This document shows, piece by piece, positions 53,611-62,593 of a DNA stretch of 64,000 nt. The translations under genes were made by a program, and so were the position numbers. The notes under the pieces were generated by a model that did no database searches, was not told the origin of the DNA, and was given only the letters and a program-made list of their open reading frames with translations. Each line of letters starts with the position of its first letter. Position 1 is the first letter of the stretch. The stretch spans positions 2,071,001 to 2,135,000 of the forward strand of contig CP119309.1 in assembly GCA_029203145.1 (NCBI GenBank). The letters are read 5' to 3'. This DNA comes from Candidatus Brevundimonas phytovorans. Lineage in GTDB: Bacteria; Pseudomonadota; Alphaproteobacteria; Caulobacterales; Caulobacteraceae.

Positions 53611-53886
53611 CTACTTCGCAGGCGCGGCGTAGACCACCCGGCATTCGCCATCGACCGTGGTGTAGCGGCCATTGGCGGCGTCCACGAAGGCGATGCGGCC
53701 GCCGTCGTTGTATTCGACCTTGCCGGTCGAGCGACCCTGGAAGGTCTCGACGCCATAGGTCCAGCAGGTGATGTCGGCCGGGCGGTCGCTGAAGGTGGCG
53801 TCGTTGCGCGCGCGCCGGCTTTCCGTACAGGCGGCGGCGGACACGGCGAGGCCGAGGACGAGGGTGATCGTGACTGCTCTGTTCAT
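53611..53886 (-). CDS. Small lipoprotein of unknown function
   Basis: A 91-residue protein with signal MNRAVTITLVLGLAVSAAAC (lipobox at Cys20). The mature part (CWTYGVETFQGRSTGKVEYN, GRYTTVDGECRVVY) has two further Cys that could form a disulfide. I know no function. It is convergent with the PaaI-type gene, with six bases between the two stops. Confidence 0.75.
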   Translation of the reverse strand: MNRAVTITLVLGLAVSAAACTESRRARNDATFSDRPADITCWTYGVETFQGRSTGKVEYNDGGRIAFVDAANGRYTTVDGECRVVYAAPAK

Positions 53887-53926
53887 GCCGCACAGCTTGG
53901 CATGACGAACAGGGAGCGAAAAGCCT

Positions 53927-54544
53927 CTAGACGCCTGCCTTGGCCGCCGGGCGAGCGCGACAGGCCTCCAGCCAGCGGGCCAGATGGGTGAACTCTTCCG
54001 GCGGGCGGTATTTGACCAGACGGGCGAAGTCGAGGCCCACGGCGGCGACGATGTCGGCGATGGTGAAGCGGTCGGCGGCGATGAACTCATGCTCGGCCAG
54101 TTGGCGATCCAGCAGGCGCATGAACTTCTCGGCGCCGACGCGGCTGTATTCCGCGACCTGAGGCTGGGGGGCTTCCAGCGCGGCCAGGGCCGGGTGGCTG
54201 AAGCGCACGTTCAGCATCATCGGGTTGGCCAGGTAGATCTCGCAGCGGCGGGTCCACATCTCAATGACGGCCTGTTCCTTCGGATCGTGACCGAACAGGT
54301 TCGGCTCCGGGTTCAGCGCCTCCAGATAGCGGCAGATGGCGATGGATTCCGACAGGCAGGTCCCGTCGTCCAGTTCCAGCGCCGGAACGTGCGGCACGCC
54401 GACCCTAGCGCGGTATTCCGCCGTGCGGTGCTGTCCGGACAAGAGGTCGATCTCGACGAACTCGACGTTGTCGATGCCCTTCTCGGCCATGACCCAGCGG
54501 ACCCGGCGCGGATTGGGCGCGCGATAGGAGGTGTAGAGCTTCAT
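53927..54544 (-). CDS. Glutathione S-transferase family protein
   Basis: The 205-residue protein has a thioredoxin-like N-terminal part (MKLYTSYRAPNPRRVRWVMA), the cis-Pro VPHVPALELDDGTCLSES (glutathione Ser) and an all-helical C-terminal part (FTIADIVAAVGLDF). The start at 54544 is 23 nt after the nupC stop on the same strand. Confidence 0.92.
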   Translation of the reverse strand: MKLYTSYRAPNPRRVRWVMAEKGIDNVEFVEIDLLSGQHRTAEYRARVGVPHVPALELDDGTCLSESIAICRYLEALNPEPNLFGHDPKEQAVIEMWTRRCEIYLANPMMLNVRFSHPALAALEAPQPQVAEYSRVGAEKFMRLLDRQLAEHEFIAADRFTIADIVAAVGLDFARLVKYRPPEEFTHLARWLEACRARPAAKAGV

Positions 54545-54567
54545 CGGACGGTTCCCCCAGATCAGAC

Positions 54568-55842
54568 TTACTGGCCGAACACCGAGGCCGGCATGGCCCC
54601 GACGATGCAGGCGGTCATCAGGGTGGCCAGGAAGCCGGCCAACAGGGCCTTCCACACCATACCCAGAACCTCTTCGCGGCGCTCGGGCATCAGCACCGAC
54701 AGGCCGGTGACGGTGATGCCGACCGAACCGATGTTGGCGAAGCCGCACAGGGCGTAGGTCATCAGCATCCGGGTGCGCTCGGTCATGTCGCCGTCGGGCA
54801 CCTGACCCAGTTTGATGAAGGCGACGAACTCGGTCAGGGTCAGCTTGACGCCCAGCAGCCAGCCGGCCTTCTGCGCGTCGGCCCATTCCACGCCGATCAG
54901 CCAGGCCACCGGCGAGAAGACCACGCCGAGGATGCGCTCGACGCTCAAGGCCTCGCCGCCGATCCAGAAGGCGCCCAGCATGACGTTGGCCAGGGCCACC
55001 AGGGCCACGAAGACGATCAGCACGGCCGAGATGTTCAGCACCACCATCAGGCCATCCGAGGTGCCCTTGACGATGGCGTCGATGGCGCTGTCGTACTTGA
55101 GCGCCGAGTTGTAATCGGCGACCGCCCCGCCCTGCCCCGGTTTTTCCGGGATGATGATGCGGGCCAGCAGGACCCCGGCCGGGGCCGAAACGATGGAGGC
55201 GACCAGGACGTGGCCCGCCGCATTGGTCAGGACCGGCGCCAGGATGGTGGCGTAGGCCACCATGGTCGAGCCGGCGACGGTGGCCAGACCGACCACCATC
55301 ATCAGATAGAGTTCCGAGCGGGTCAGCTTGTCCAGATAGGCGCGGATGACGATGGGGCTCTCGATCATGCCGAGGAAGACGTTGGCCGCCACCGCCAGGG
55401 CCGAGGCGCCGCCCAGACCCATGGTGCGCTGGAACAGGAAGCCGAAGCCGAGCGTGATCCACTTCAGGATCTTCCAGTGCCACAGCAGGGCCGACAGGGC
55501 CGAGATCACCAGGATCAGCGGCAGAACCTTGAAGGCGAAGGTGAACAGGGCGCCCTCGTTGGCGACGGCGTAGGGCTGATCGCCGCCGGCCAGGTAGCCG
55601 AAGACGAACTTGGTCCCCTCTTCGGTGGCCAGTTCCAGCCCCTTCACCGCATTGTTGATCGCATCCAGCACCACCTGAGAGCCCGGAATGGCGAAGGTCG
55701 CCAGCACCAGGGCCGCCTGCACCGCCACCGCCCCAATGGCCAGACGCCAGGGGAAGACCTTGCGGTTCTCGGACATCGCCCAGCAGACGGCGATGATGAC
55801 GACCAGACCGAACAGGCTCTGGAGGTTCAGAAGGGTGAACAT
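54568..55842 (-). CDS. nupC: NupC-type concentrative nucleoside transporter
   Basis: The 424-residue CNT protein imports nucleosides with Na+ or H+. It shows about ten hydrophobic segments and the family motifs NVFLGMIESPIVIRAYLDKL, TVAGSTMVAYA and the C-terminal CGFANIGSVGITVTGLSVLM. The 5' end is 185 nt from the divergent DUF4349 gene. Confidence 0.95.
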   Translation of the reverse strand: MFTLLNLQSLFGLVVIIAVCWAMSENRKVFPWRLAIGAVAVQAALVLATFAIPGSQVVLDAINNAVKGLELATEEGTKFVFGYLAGGDQPYAVANEGALFTFAFKVLPLILVISALSALLWHWKILKWITLGFGFLFQRTMGLGGASALAVAANVFLGMIESPIVIRAYLDKLTRSELYLMMVVGLATVAGSTMVAYATILAPVLTNAAGHVLVASIVSAPAGVLLARIIIPEKPGQGGAVADYNSALKYDSAIDAIVKGTSDGLMVVLNISAVLIVFVALVALANVMLGAFWIGGEALSVERILGVVFSPVAWLIGVEWADAQKAGWLLGVKLTLTEFVAFIKLGQVPDGDMTERTRMLMTYALCGFANIGSVGITVTGLSVLMPERREEVLGMVWKALLAGFLATLMTACIVGAMPASVFGQ

Positions 55843-56027
55843 GGGAAAGGCGGCTCCGCAACCGGCCGACGGCTGAGGACCGTCCTTGAAACCTGCTTGA
55901 ACGCTACCCCGCGCCTGCTGGTCAAGAGCGCATGCGGCGTCCTGTCGCGCCAGCGCCTCGGCTCAGCCCAAACTTTGCCGTTATGCGAGACGCCAATCGC
56001 CGTTACGTCATCAACGGGAGAGGTCCG

Positions 56028-56984
56028 ATGCGCAAGGAACTGATCGGGGCGGCGGCGGCGAGCGCCCTGCTCGCGGGATGCCAGGACGCATCGCGTCAGT
56101 ATGCCGACGAGTCGGTGGACGTCGAACTGATGGCGGCCGCGCCCGCCGCGCCCGTCATGGGCGGCGCCGCCTCCGCGCCGCCGGGACCGAGCGGTGCCCC
56201 CTCGTCGGTCGTCGCACCCAGCATCGCCCCCAGCATCGCCCCCAGTATCGCCTACGCATATCGTTTCGGGCTGGAGCTTCCGGCAGAGGCCGCGACAAGC
56301 CTCATGACCAAGCATGAACAGGCCTGCATCGCCGCCGGCCCTGCCGCCTGTCAGGTGATCGGTTCGAACTCCAGCCGCGTCGGTCGCGACTCGGTCGAGG
56401 CCCGCCTCGAAATGCGCGCCACGCCCGCCTACGTCGCCCGTTTCCGCGCGGCGCTGGACGGCGAGGCCAAGGGCGCCGGCGGGCGCGTGGCCGAACAGGC
56501 CGTCGAGAGCGAGGATCTGACCCGGCAACTGGTCGACACCGAGGCGCGGATGCGGGCGATGGAGACGCTGCGCGACCGGCTGCAGCAGCTCCTGGCCACC
56601 CGCAGCGGCCCGCTGGAACAACTGCTGCAGGTCGAGCGTGAACTGGCGCGGGTCCAGGGTGAACTGGACGCGACGCGCTCGGCCCTGGCGGTCATGCGGA
56701 CGCGGGTGCAGACCTCGAAGCTGGACGTGACCTATCGCGCGGCGGGGCAACTGGCGCCCGACAGCGCCCTGAAACCTGTCACCGACGCCCTGGGCCAGGC
56801 GGCCTATCTGTTCATGTCGACGTTGGGCGCGCTGATCATGCTGCTGGCCGGGGTCCTGCCGCTGTTGCTGGTGTTCGCGCCCCTGGCGTGGCTGGGGTGG
56901 CGCTGGCGTCAGAAACGCGCCGTGCAGCGCCGGGCCGCCGAGGCGGCGCGCAGGAAAAAGGCGGAGGGCGAGCCCTCCGCCTGA
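56028..56984 (+). CDS. DUF4349 lipoprotein
   Basis: The 318-residue protein has a lipobox (ASALLAGC), a short tandem repeat APSIAPSIAPSIA (about 60-75), a coiled coil in LEQLLQVERELARVQGELDA, and a C-terminal membrane segment (LFMSTLGALIMLLAGVLPLL). This is the DUF4349 layout, anchored at both ends with a periplasmic coil. Function is unknown. Confidence 0.85.
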   Translation: MRKELIGAAAASALLAGCQDASRQYADESVDVELMAAAPAAPVMGGAASAPPGPSGAPSSVVAPSIAPSIAPSIAYAYRFGLELPAEAATSLMTKHEQACIAAGPAACQVIGSNSSRVGRDSVEARLEMRATPAYVARFRAALDGEAKGAGGRVAEQAVESEDLTRQLVDTEARMRAMETLRDRLQQLLATRSGPLEQLLQVERELARVQGELDATRSALAVMRTRVQTSKLDVTYRAAGQLAPDSALKPVTDALGQAAYLFMSTLGALIMLLAGVLPLLLVFAPLAWLGWRWRQKRAVQRRAAEAARRKKAEGEPSA

Positions 56985-56994
56985 TTGCCGTTTT
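56960..56994 (+). terminator. Terminator overlapping the end of the DUF4349 gene
   Basis: GGCGGAGGGC (56960-56969), GA, GCCCTCCGCC (56972-56981), a perfect 10-bp stem ending at the stop codon, then TTGCCGTTTT. A second C-rich hairpin (about 56992-57020) follows. Confidence 0.75.
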
Positions 56995-57029
56995 CCTCCT
57001 CCCCATGGAGGGGGAGGAAATCCCTGCCC

Positions 57030-57908
57030 TTACAGCTGGCCGCGGACCAGCTTGCCGTAGTCGTCCATCAGACTCAGCGACAGTTCGCCGGGCGTGAAAC
57101 GGTGGTCGCCGATCTCGCTGACCGGGGTGACTTCGGCGGCCGAGCCGGTGAGGAAGCATTCCGAGAAGTCGGCCAGTTCTTCCGGCAGGATGTCGCGGAT
57201 CACCACCTCGATCCCCTTGGCCTGGGCCATCTCGATCACGGTCTGGCGGGTGATGCCGTCCAGGATGTGGTCGACGCGCGGGGTGTGCAGGACGCCGCCC
57301 TGGACGAAGAAGACGTTGGCGCCGGTGGCCTCGGCCACATAGCCGCGCCAGTCCAGCATCATGGCGTCGGCATAGCCGCGCTTTTCAGCCGCGGTCTTGG
57401 ACATGGTGCAGATCATGTAGAGGCCGCCGGCCTTGGCCGTCGAGGGGGCGGTGGCCGGGTCGGGGCGGCGCCACTTGGCCCACTCCAGACGGATGCCCTT
57501 CTTCTTGACCTCGGGGTCGAAATAGCTGGGCCATTCCCAGGCGGCGATGGCCAGGTGGACCTTGCTGTTCAGCGACGAGACGCTGAGCTGTTCGGCGCCC
57601 AGATAGGCCACGGGACGAATGTAGCAGTCCGTCAGACCGTTCTTTTCGCAGGTTTCCTTGCAGGCGGCGTCGATCTCGGCCACGCTGTAGGGAATGTCGA
57701 AGTCCAGCAGCTCGGCCGAGCGTTTCAGCCGTTGGCTGTGCGCCGTCAGCTTGAAGATTTCGCCGCCGTACATACGCTCACCCTCGAAGACCGACGAGCC
57801 GTAGTGAAGGCCATGGGTCAGTACGTGCGTTTTCGCGTCCCTCCAGGGCACGAATGCGCCGTCAAACCAGATCCAGCCGTCACGATCGTCGAAAGGAACG
57901 AAGGCCAT
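57030..57908 (-). CDS. ilvE: Branched-chain amino acid aminotransferase
   Basis: PLP enzyme for the last step of Leu, Ile and Val synthesis. The 292-residue fold-IV protein has HGLHYGSSVFEGERMY, IRPVAYLGAE, PLP Lys159 in STAKAGGLY and ECFLTGSAAEVTPVSEIGDH. It is divergent from a two-component pair, with 88 nt between. Confidence 0.94.
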   Translation of the reverse strand: MAFVPFDDRDGWIWFDGAFVPWRDAKTHVLTHGLHYGSSVFEGERMYGGEIFKLTAHSQRLKRSAELLDFDIPYSVAEIDAACKETCEKNGLTDCYIRPVAYLGAEQLSVSSLNSKVHLAIAAWEWPSYFDPEVKKKGIRLEWAKWRRPDPATAPSTAKAGGLYMICTMSKTAAEKRGYADAMMLDWRGYVAEATGANVFFVQGGVLHTPRVDHILDGITRQTVIEMAQAKGIEVVIRDILPEELADFSECFLTGSAAEVTPVSEIGDHRFTPGELSLSLMDDYGKLVRGQL

Positions 57909-57996
57909 TGAATAACGTCTCCCGGGGATGTGGTCCGCTTACACTCTTCTCTCCCGCCGCCGTCAACGCCTTGCGTTCGGCAGGATCGCCCAAAGC

Positions 57997-58728
57997 ATGA
58001 CTGATACGCGCTCGAACGGCCGCTCTGGCCCTGTGGCCGCCCCCGGCGCCGGCCGTCACCTTCTGATCGTCGATGACGACGACAGAATCCGCGAACTGCT
58101 GAAAGAGTTCCTGGCGCGCGAGGGCTATCGCGTCACCGGGGCCGCCCACGCGGGCGCGGCGCGGCGTCTGGTCGAGTTGATCGAGTTCGATCTGATCGTG
58201 CTGGACGTCATGATGCCGGGCGAGAGCGGGTTCGATCTGACCACCTGGATCCGCAGCCAGGCGTCGCTGTCCAAGACCCCCGTCCTGCTGCTGACGGCCA
58301 AGGGCGATCCCAATGACCGGATCGAGGGCCTGTCGCGCGGCGCCGACGACTATATGTCGAAGCCCTTTGATCCGCGCGAACTGGCGCTGCGGATCGAGGC
58401 CATCCTGCGCCGCACCGGCGGCAAGCCGATGACCCCGCGCGAAATCCGCATGGGGCCGGCCGTGTTCGACATGGAGCGGCTGGAGCTGACCCGCGACGGC
58501 GTGCTGCAACGCCTGACCGAGGCCGAAGCGCAACTGCTGAAGACCCTGGCCATCCACGCCCACTCGCCGGTCGAGCGGATGAACCTGTCGCCCGACACCG
58601 CCGACATCACTGGCCGCGCCGTGGACGTGCAGGTGACTCGCCTGCGCCGCAAGCTGGAGGCCGATCCCAAGAACCCGCGCTATCTTCAGACCGTGCGCGG
58701 CGTCGGCTACATGCTGGCGCCGGACTGA
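57997..58728 (+). CDS. OmpR-family response regulator (PetR-like)
   Basis: The 243-residue protein has a receiver domain (LLIVDDDDRIRELLKEFLAR, phospho-Asp in LIVLDVMMPGESG, KPFDP) and a winged-helix output (DVQVTRLRRKLEADPKNPRY). The sequence resembles PetR of Rhodobacter. ATG 57997 follows a region divergent from ilvE. The kinase starts seven bases after its stop. Confidence 0.93.
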   Translation: MTDTRSNGRSGPVAAPGAGRHLLIVDDDDRIRELLKEFLAREGYRVTGAAHAGAARRLVELIEFDLIVLDVMMPGESGFDLTTWIRSQASLSKTPVLLLTAKGDPNDRIEGLSRGADDYMSKPFDPRELALRIEAILRRTGGKPMTPREIRMGPAVFDMERLELTRDGVLQRLTEAEAQLLKTLAIHAHSPVERMNLSPDTADITGRAVDVQVTRLRRKLEADPKNPRYLQTVRGVGYMLAPD

Positions 58729-58735
58729 CCCGGCC

Positions 58736-60079
58736 ATGAGGCTGCTGCCCCTCCCCCTCTGGGCGCGGATGATCAAGCGCCGCCTGCCGACCTCCCTGTG
58801 GGGGCGGTCGCTGCTGATCATCGTCCTGCCGGTTCTGGTCATGCAGGGGGCCGTGACCTGGGCCTTCTTCGACGCCCACTGGCAGGCCGTGACCGCGCGC
58901 CTGTCCGAAGGCCTGGCGGGGGACGTGGCCTGGGCCGCCGAGAGCTATCGCGACCAGCCGACGCCGCAGAACCTGACCGTCATCGCCGACCGGGCCGAGC
59001 GGTCGATGCAGCTGTCCATCGCGTTTCAGGAGGGCGCGACCCTGCCCAAGGAACAGCGGCGCGGCGCCATCGGCGTGGTCGACCGCACGCTGGAGAAAGC
59101 CCTGGCTTCGCGGCTGGACCAGCCCTTCTGGTACGACACCACCCGCTACCCCGCCTATGTCGACATCCGGGTGCAGGAGCCCGGCGGGGTGCTGCGCGTC
59201 ATCGCCCCGCGCGAGCGGGCCGTGGCGACCCAGGCCCATATCTTCGTGCTGTGGCTGACGGTGGCGACCATTCTGCTGCTGGGGGTGGCGGTCCTGTTCA
59301 TCCGCAATCAGGTGCGAGCGATCGAACGTCTGGCCGACGCCGCCGAGGCCTTTGGCCGGGGCGAGACCGTGCCGCGCTTCAAGCCGCACGGCGCGCGCGA
59401 AGTGCGGGCCGCCGCCAACGCCTTCCTCGACATGCGCGCCCGCATCCAGCGTCATATCGAACAACGCACGGCCCTGCTGGCCTCGGTCAGCCATGACCTG
59501 CGCACGCCTCTGACCCGTCTGCGCCTCGAACTGGCCCTGGCCCCGCCCTTCAAGCGGGCCGAGGCCATGAAGGGCGACCTGGACGAGATGGAGCATATGA
59601 TCGACGAATACCTGGCCTTCGCGCGCGGCGAGGCCGGGGAAGCGATCCAGGCGGTTTCGGTGCCCGAGATGCTGCGCCGCGCCGCAGAGGACGCCCGCCG
59701 CGCCGGGGCCGAGGTGACGGTGGAGACGCCCGACGAGCTGGACGCCATGCTGCGCCCCCTCGCCTTCCGTCGCGCCCTGAACAATCTGGCCGGCAACGCC
59801 GCCGTTCACGGCGAGCATGTGCGGCTGTCCGCCCGGCCCCTGCCTTCGGGCGGGATCGAGATCGCGGTCGAGGACGACGGGCCGGGCATTCCCGACGACA
59901 TGCACGAGGAGGCCTTCCGGCCCTTCTCGCGACTGGACGCCTCGCGCAATCAGAACAGCAAGGGCGTGGGTCTGGGCCTGGCTATCGCCCGCGACGTGGC
60001 GCGCGGCCACGGCGGCGACATCACCCTGAGCCGCAGCGATCTGGGCGGGCTGAAGGCGGCGATCCGCCTGCCGGGCTGA
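58736..60079 (+). CDS. EnvZ-like sensor histidine kinase
   Basis: The 447-residue protein has two membrane segments (about 20-42 and 167-189) around a periplasmic domain, a HAMP domain (FIRNQVRAIERLADAAEAFG) and a kinase with H-box LASVSHDLRTPLTRLRLELA, N-box NNLAGNAAVHG, G1 DDGPGIPDD and G2 GVGLGLAIA. It pairs with the response regulator upstream. Confidence 0.94.
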   Translation: MRLLPLPLWARMIKRRLPTSLWGRSLLIIVLPVLVMQGAVTWAFFDAHWQAVTARLSEGLAGDVAWAAESYRDQPTPQNLTVIADRAERSMQLSIAFQEGATLPKEQRRGAIGVVDRTLEKALASRLDQPFWYDTTRYPAYVDIRVQEPGGVLRVIAPRERAVATQAHIFVLWLTVATILLLGVAVLFIRNQVRAIERLADAAEAFGRGETVPRFKPHGAREVRAAANAFLDMRARIQRHIEQRTALLASVSHDLRTPLTRLRLELALAPPFKRAEAMKGDLDEMEHMIDEYLAFARGEAGEAIQAVSVPEMLRRAAEDARRAGAEVTVETPDELDAMLRPLAFRRALNNLAGNAAVHGEHVRLSARPLPSGGIEIAVEDDGPGIPDDMHEEAFRPFSRLDASRNQNSKGVGLGLAIARDVARGHGGDITLSRSDLGGLKAAIRLPG

Positions 60080-60248
60080 TCTGTCGCACCCCACGAGCCT
60101 GCTTGTGAATCAGGATTTTTCCCTAATGCTGAAGCGAATATCTGGGCTTGAACGCGAAAACGTCCAAACCGATTTGGCTCTAGCGTAGCCGCTGGAACAA
60201 GCTCATGTTGGAGGCGTTCCAGGGGGGCCTGGATCAGGAGACCATTTC

Positions 60249-60740
60249 ATGCGTCCTTTCGCATTCCTCGCACCGCTTACCGCCGCCATGGCTCTGGCCG
60301 GGGCCGTCGCAGCTCAACCCTCGGCGGTCGTCGTCACCGTCAGCCCCGACTTCGCCAAGACCGCCGAAGAGCTCGGCCAGCGTGAAGTCCAGCAGCAGGT
60401 CGACGACCTGACCGCCCGTGTCACGCGCGTCCTGACCGAGCGTCATGCGCTGGACGGCGCCCGTATTGAGCTGACGATCACCGATCTGAAGCCCAACCGG
60501 CCGACCATGCAGCAGATGGTGGAGAAGCCGGGGCTGGACCCGCTCCGCAGCATCTCGATCGGCGGCGCCGCCATCGAGGGCACGGTCACGACCGCGTCGG
60601 GTGAAGTGCTTCCGGTGAAATACAGCCGCTATTCGACGACGCTGAGCGATGTGCGCGGCTTCAGCACCTGGCAGGACGCGAGCACGACCTTTGACCGGCT
60701 GGCGCGCAACCTGGCCGATGGGCGCTACGTCACCCGTTAA
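60249..60740 (+). CDS. Exported protein of unknown function
   Basis: The 163-residue protein has a signal peptide (MRPFAFLAPLTAAMALAGAV, cleavage after AAAQ region). The mature part is alpha/beta: QQQVDDLTARVTRVLTERHA, ARIELTITDLKPNRP, GGAAIEGTVTTASGEVLPVK. It recalls DUF3016-like proteins, but I am not sure. A good AGGAG site precedes the ATG at 60249. Confidence 0.75.
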   Translation: MRPFAFLAPLTAAMALAGAVAAQPSAVVVTVSPDFAKTAEELGQREVQQQVDDLTARVTRVLTERHALDGARIELTITDLKPNRPTMQQMVEKPGLDPLRSISIGGAAIEGTVTTASGEVLPVKYSRYSTTLSDVRGFSTWQDASTTFDRLARNLADGRYVTR

Positions 60741-60743
60741 GGG

Positions 60744-61553
60744 TCAGCGGCTGAGTTCGGTGGACTTGGCGACAGCCGCCTGCACGGCGCTCTCGACCGC
60801 CCGGTCGAGGGCGCCGTCTGCGTTCAGGGCCACAAGACCGGCCTGGGTCACGCCGCCGGGCGAGGCCACGCGGTCGATCAAAGCGTCCAGAGCCTCGGTT
60901 CCTTCGACGCCCGCCGCCGCAGAGCGCAGGGTGGCGCGCGCCAGCCGCACGGCGGCCTCCGGCGTCAGGCCTTCCTCGACCCCGGCCTGGGCCAGGGCGC
61001 GGGTGAAGGCGAAATAATAGGCGGGGCCGCAGCCAGACACGGCGGTCGCGGCGTGCATGGCGGCTTCGTCGTCCAGGTGGACGGTTTCGGCGATGAGGGC
61101 GAACAGGGCCTCGCCGACGGCGCGGGCGGCGGCGTCAGCGGCCCAGATGGTCGCCACGCCCTGGGCCTGGGCCACGCCGGTCGTTGGCATGATGCGGACG
61201 ACGGAGCGGCCGTCGAAGCCCTCGGCAATCGTCTGCCCCCTCACCCCGGCCATGACCGAGACGATCACGGCGTCGGGCGCCAGATACGGCAGGACAGGGC
61301 GCGAGGCCTCAAGCCACTTGGCGGGTTTGACGCCGATGACGAAGGCGCGGGCGTCGGCCAGAGCTTCCAGCGGCGGATTGATCCGCGCGCCCAGGCCCCG
61401 CGCCGTCTCGGCGGCGGGCTTCTCGGACGGGGTCAGGATGATGAGGTCGGCGGGATCGACGGCGCCGGTCCTGAGCCAGCCTTCCAGGATGGCCGAGCCC
61501 AGCCGCCCCACGCCTTGCAGGACGACCGGCCCCATCTTCCCGCCCTTGGTCAT
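60744..61553 (-). CDS. proC: Pyrroline-5-carboxylate reductase
   Basis: ProC makes proline from pyrroline-5-carboxylate. The 269-residue protein has the N-terminal Rossmann (VVLQGVGRLGSAILEGWLRT), FVIGVKPAKW, SVMAGVRGQTI, VRIMPTTG and the signature SGCGPAYYFAF followed by VASPGGVTQAGL. Its ATG overlaps the YbjN stop. Confidence 0.94.
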   Translation of the reverse strand: MTKGGKMGPVVLQGVGRLGSAILEGWLRTGAVDPADLIILTPSEKPAAETARGLGARINPPLEALADARAFVIGVKPAKWLEASRPVLPYLAPDAVIVSVMAGVRGQTIAEGFDGRSVVRIMPTTGVAQAQGVATIWAADAAARAVGEALFALIAETVHLDDEAAMHAATAVSGCGPAYYFAFTRALAQAGVEEGLTPEAAVRLARATLRSAAAGVEGTEALDALIDRVASPGGVTQAGLVALNADGALDRAVESAVQAAVAKSTELSR

Positions 61554-62056
61554 CAGGCGGTGCCCACGGTTTCGAACAGGCAGGCGTCGATGGCTTCCTG
61601 CGCCTTCTTGGAGCCGCGCACCATGAAGTCGAAGGCGGGGTAGTAGCGGTCGGCGGCCTCGATGGCGGCGTCGATCATGGACGCAGCCTGGGCCAGGGTC
61701 GGGCGCTCGCTGTGCGGCAGGGCCAGCGAGTGACGGAAGACGATCTCGCCCTCGTCCGGCCAGACTTCGAAATGGCCCAGCCAGGTACGCTGGTTGATCA
61801 TCGACACCAGTTCATAGGCGGCGGCGCGGCGCGTCTTCATGACGCGCAGGTCCAGGGCGCAGCACAGCTGAAGGCAGTCGCCCTCGGGCCGCCAGGCGAA
61901 CCACAGCTCATAGTCCTTCCAGTCGCCGGCCAGGGCGAAGGCGAGGTCGCCGTCGTCCGTCCGGTCGAACGGCAGGTTCTCCGCGTTGAGGACGTGCTCC
62001 ACGACATCCAGGGGGTCGTAGGGAACGTCGACCTCTTCGGGTCGGGCTGCATCCAT
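61553..62056 (-). CDS. YbjN domain protein
   Basis: The 167-residue protein has the YbjN fold, related to secretion chaperones (LNAENLPFDRTDDGDLAFAL, LQLCCALDLRVMKTRRAAAY, HFEVWPDEGEIVFRHSLAL). Function is unknown. It is coupled to proC: its stop overlaps the proC start by one base. Confidence 0.87.
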   Translation of the reverse strand: MDAARPEEVDVPYDPLDVVEHVLNAENLPFDRTDDGDLAFALAGDWKDYELWFAWRPEGDCLQLCCALDLRVMKTRRAAAYELVSMINQRTWLGHFEVWPDEGEIVFRHSLALPHSERPTLAQAASMIDAAIEAADRYYPAFDFMVRGSKKAQEAIDACLFETVGTA

Positions 62057-62132
62057 CAGGGATTCACATTCTTACTCGGGGGTCGCGACTCACGACCTGC
62101 AAACGAACGGTAAACGTGTTCGGAGATTCGGC

Positions 62133-62420
62133 TCAACCGGCTGAATCAGCGTCAGGCGCCGCAGCTGTGGACGTTCCGCTCGACGCCTTTTTCGCAGGCG
62201 ATTTCTGAGCCTTAAGCTCAGCGATCTCGGCGCGGAGGGCGGCGATCTCGTCCTTCAGCACATCGAACTCGTCGCGGCGGACCAGATCCATCTCGGCGAC
62301 GAATCGATCCGTCTGGGCCCGCCAGGCGGCCTTGGCCTCGTCGCCCGCAGCCTGGGCCAGACCCATGGCGCCGGTCGTCAGCTTGGCGAACTCGTCGAGG
62401 ATCGGATTGCGCGTCTGCAT
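62133..62420 (-). CDS. ubiK: Ubiquinone biosynthesis accessory factor UbiK (BMFP)
   Basis: UbiK is a small coiled-coil protein that aids ubiquinone synthesis in aerobic growth and may act on membranes. The 95-residue protein has DEFAKLTTGAMGLAQAAGDE and DEFDVLKDEIAALRAEIAEL, followed by a Lys/Ser/Thr-rich tail. ATG 62420 is chosen (a GTG at 62444 would add eight residues). A perfect CtrA box lies 33-51 nt upstream on its strand. Confidence 0.86.
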   Translation of the reverse strand: MQTRNPILDEFAKLTTGAMGLAQAAGDEAKAAWRAQTDRFVAEMDLVRRDEFDVLKDEIAALRAEIAELKAQKSPAKKASSGTSTAAAPDADSAG

Positions 62421-62456
62421 GATGAAATCTCGCGTCTCTGCCACACCAGTATATGG

Positions 62457-62471
62457 TTAATGGCGACTTAA
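62457..62471 (-). promoter_or_regulatory. Perfect CtrA box between ubiK and lgt
   Basis: On the minus strand TTAA, GTCGCCA, TTAA, then CCAT, matching TTAA-N7-TTAACCAT. The TTAA-N7-TTAA core reads the same on both strands, so either ubiK or lgt could be controlled; the CCAT extension favours ubiK. Binding is inferred. Confidence 0.65.
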
Positions 62472-62593
62472 ATTGGGTGAACGAAACCTTTCCGTCCGAA
62501 CCGGCTATAAACTGCTTCGCTGGAAAAGCGCGCGACGAATGCAGTCTCTCTTGCTAGAGATTTTCGGTCCCAAACGGCGCTGACGGAGGCCCT

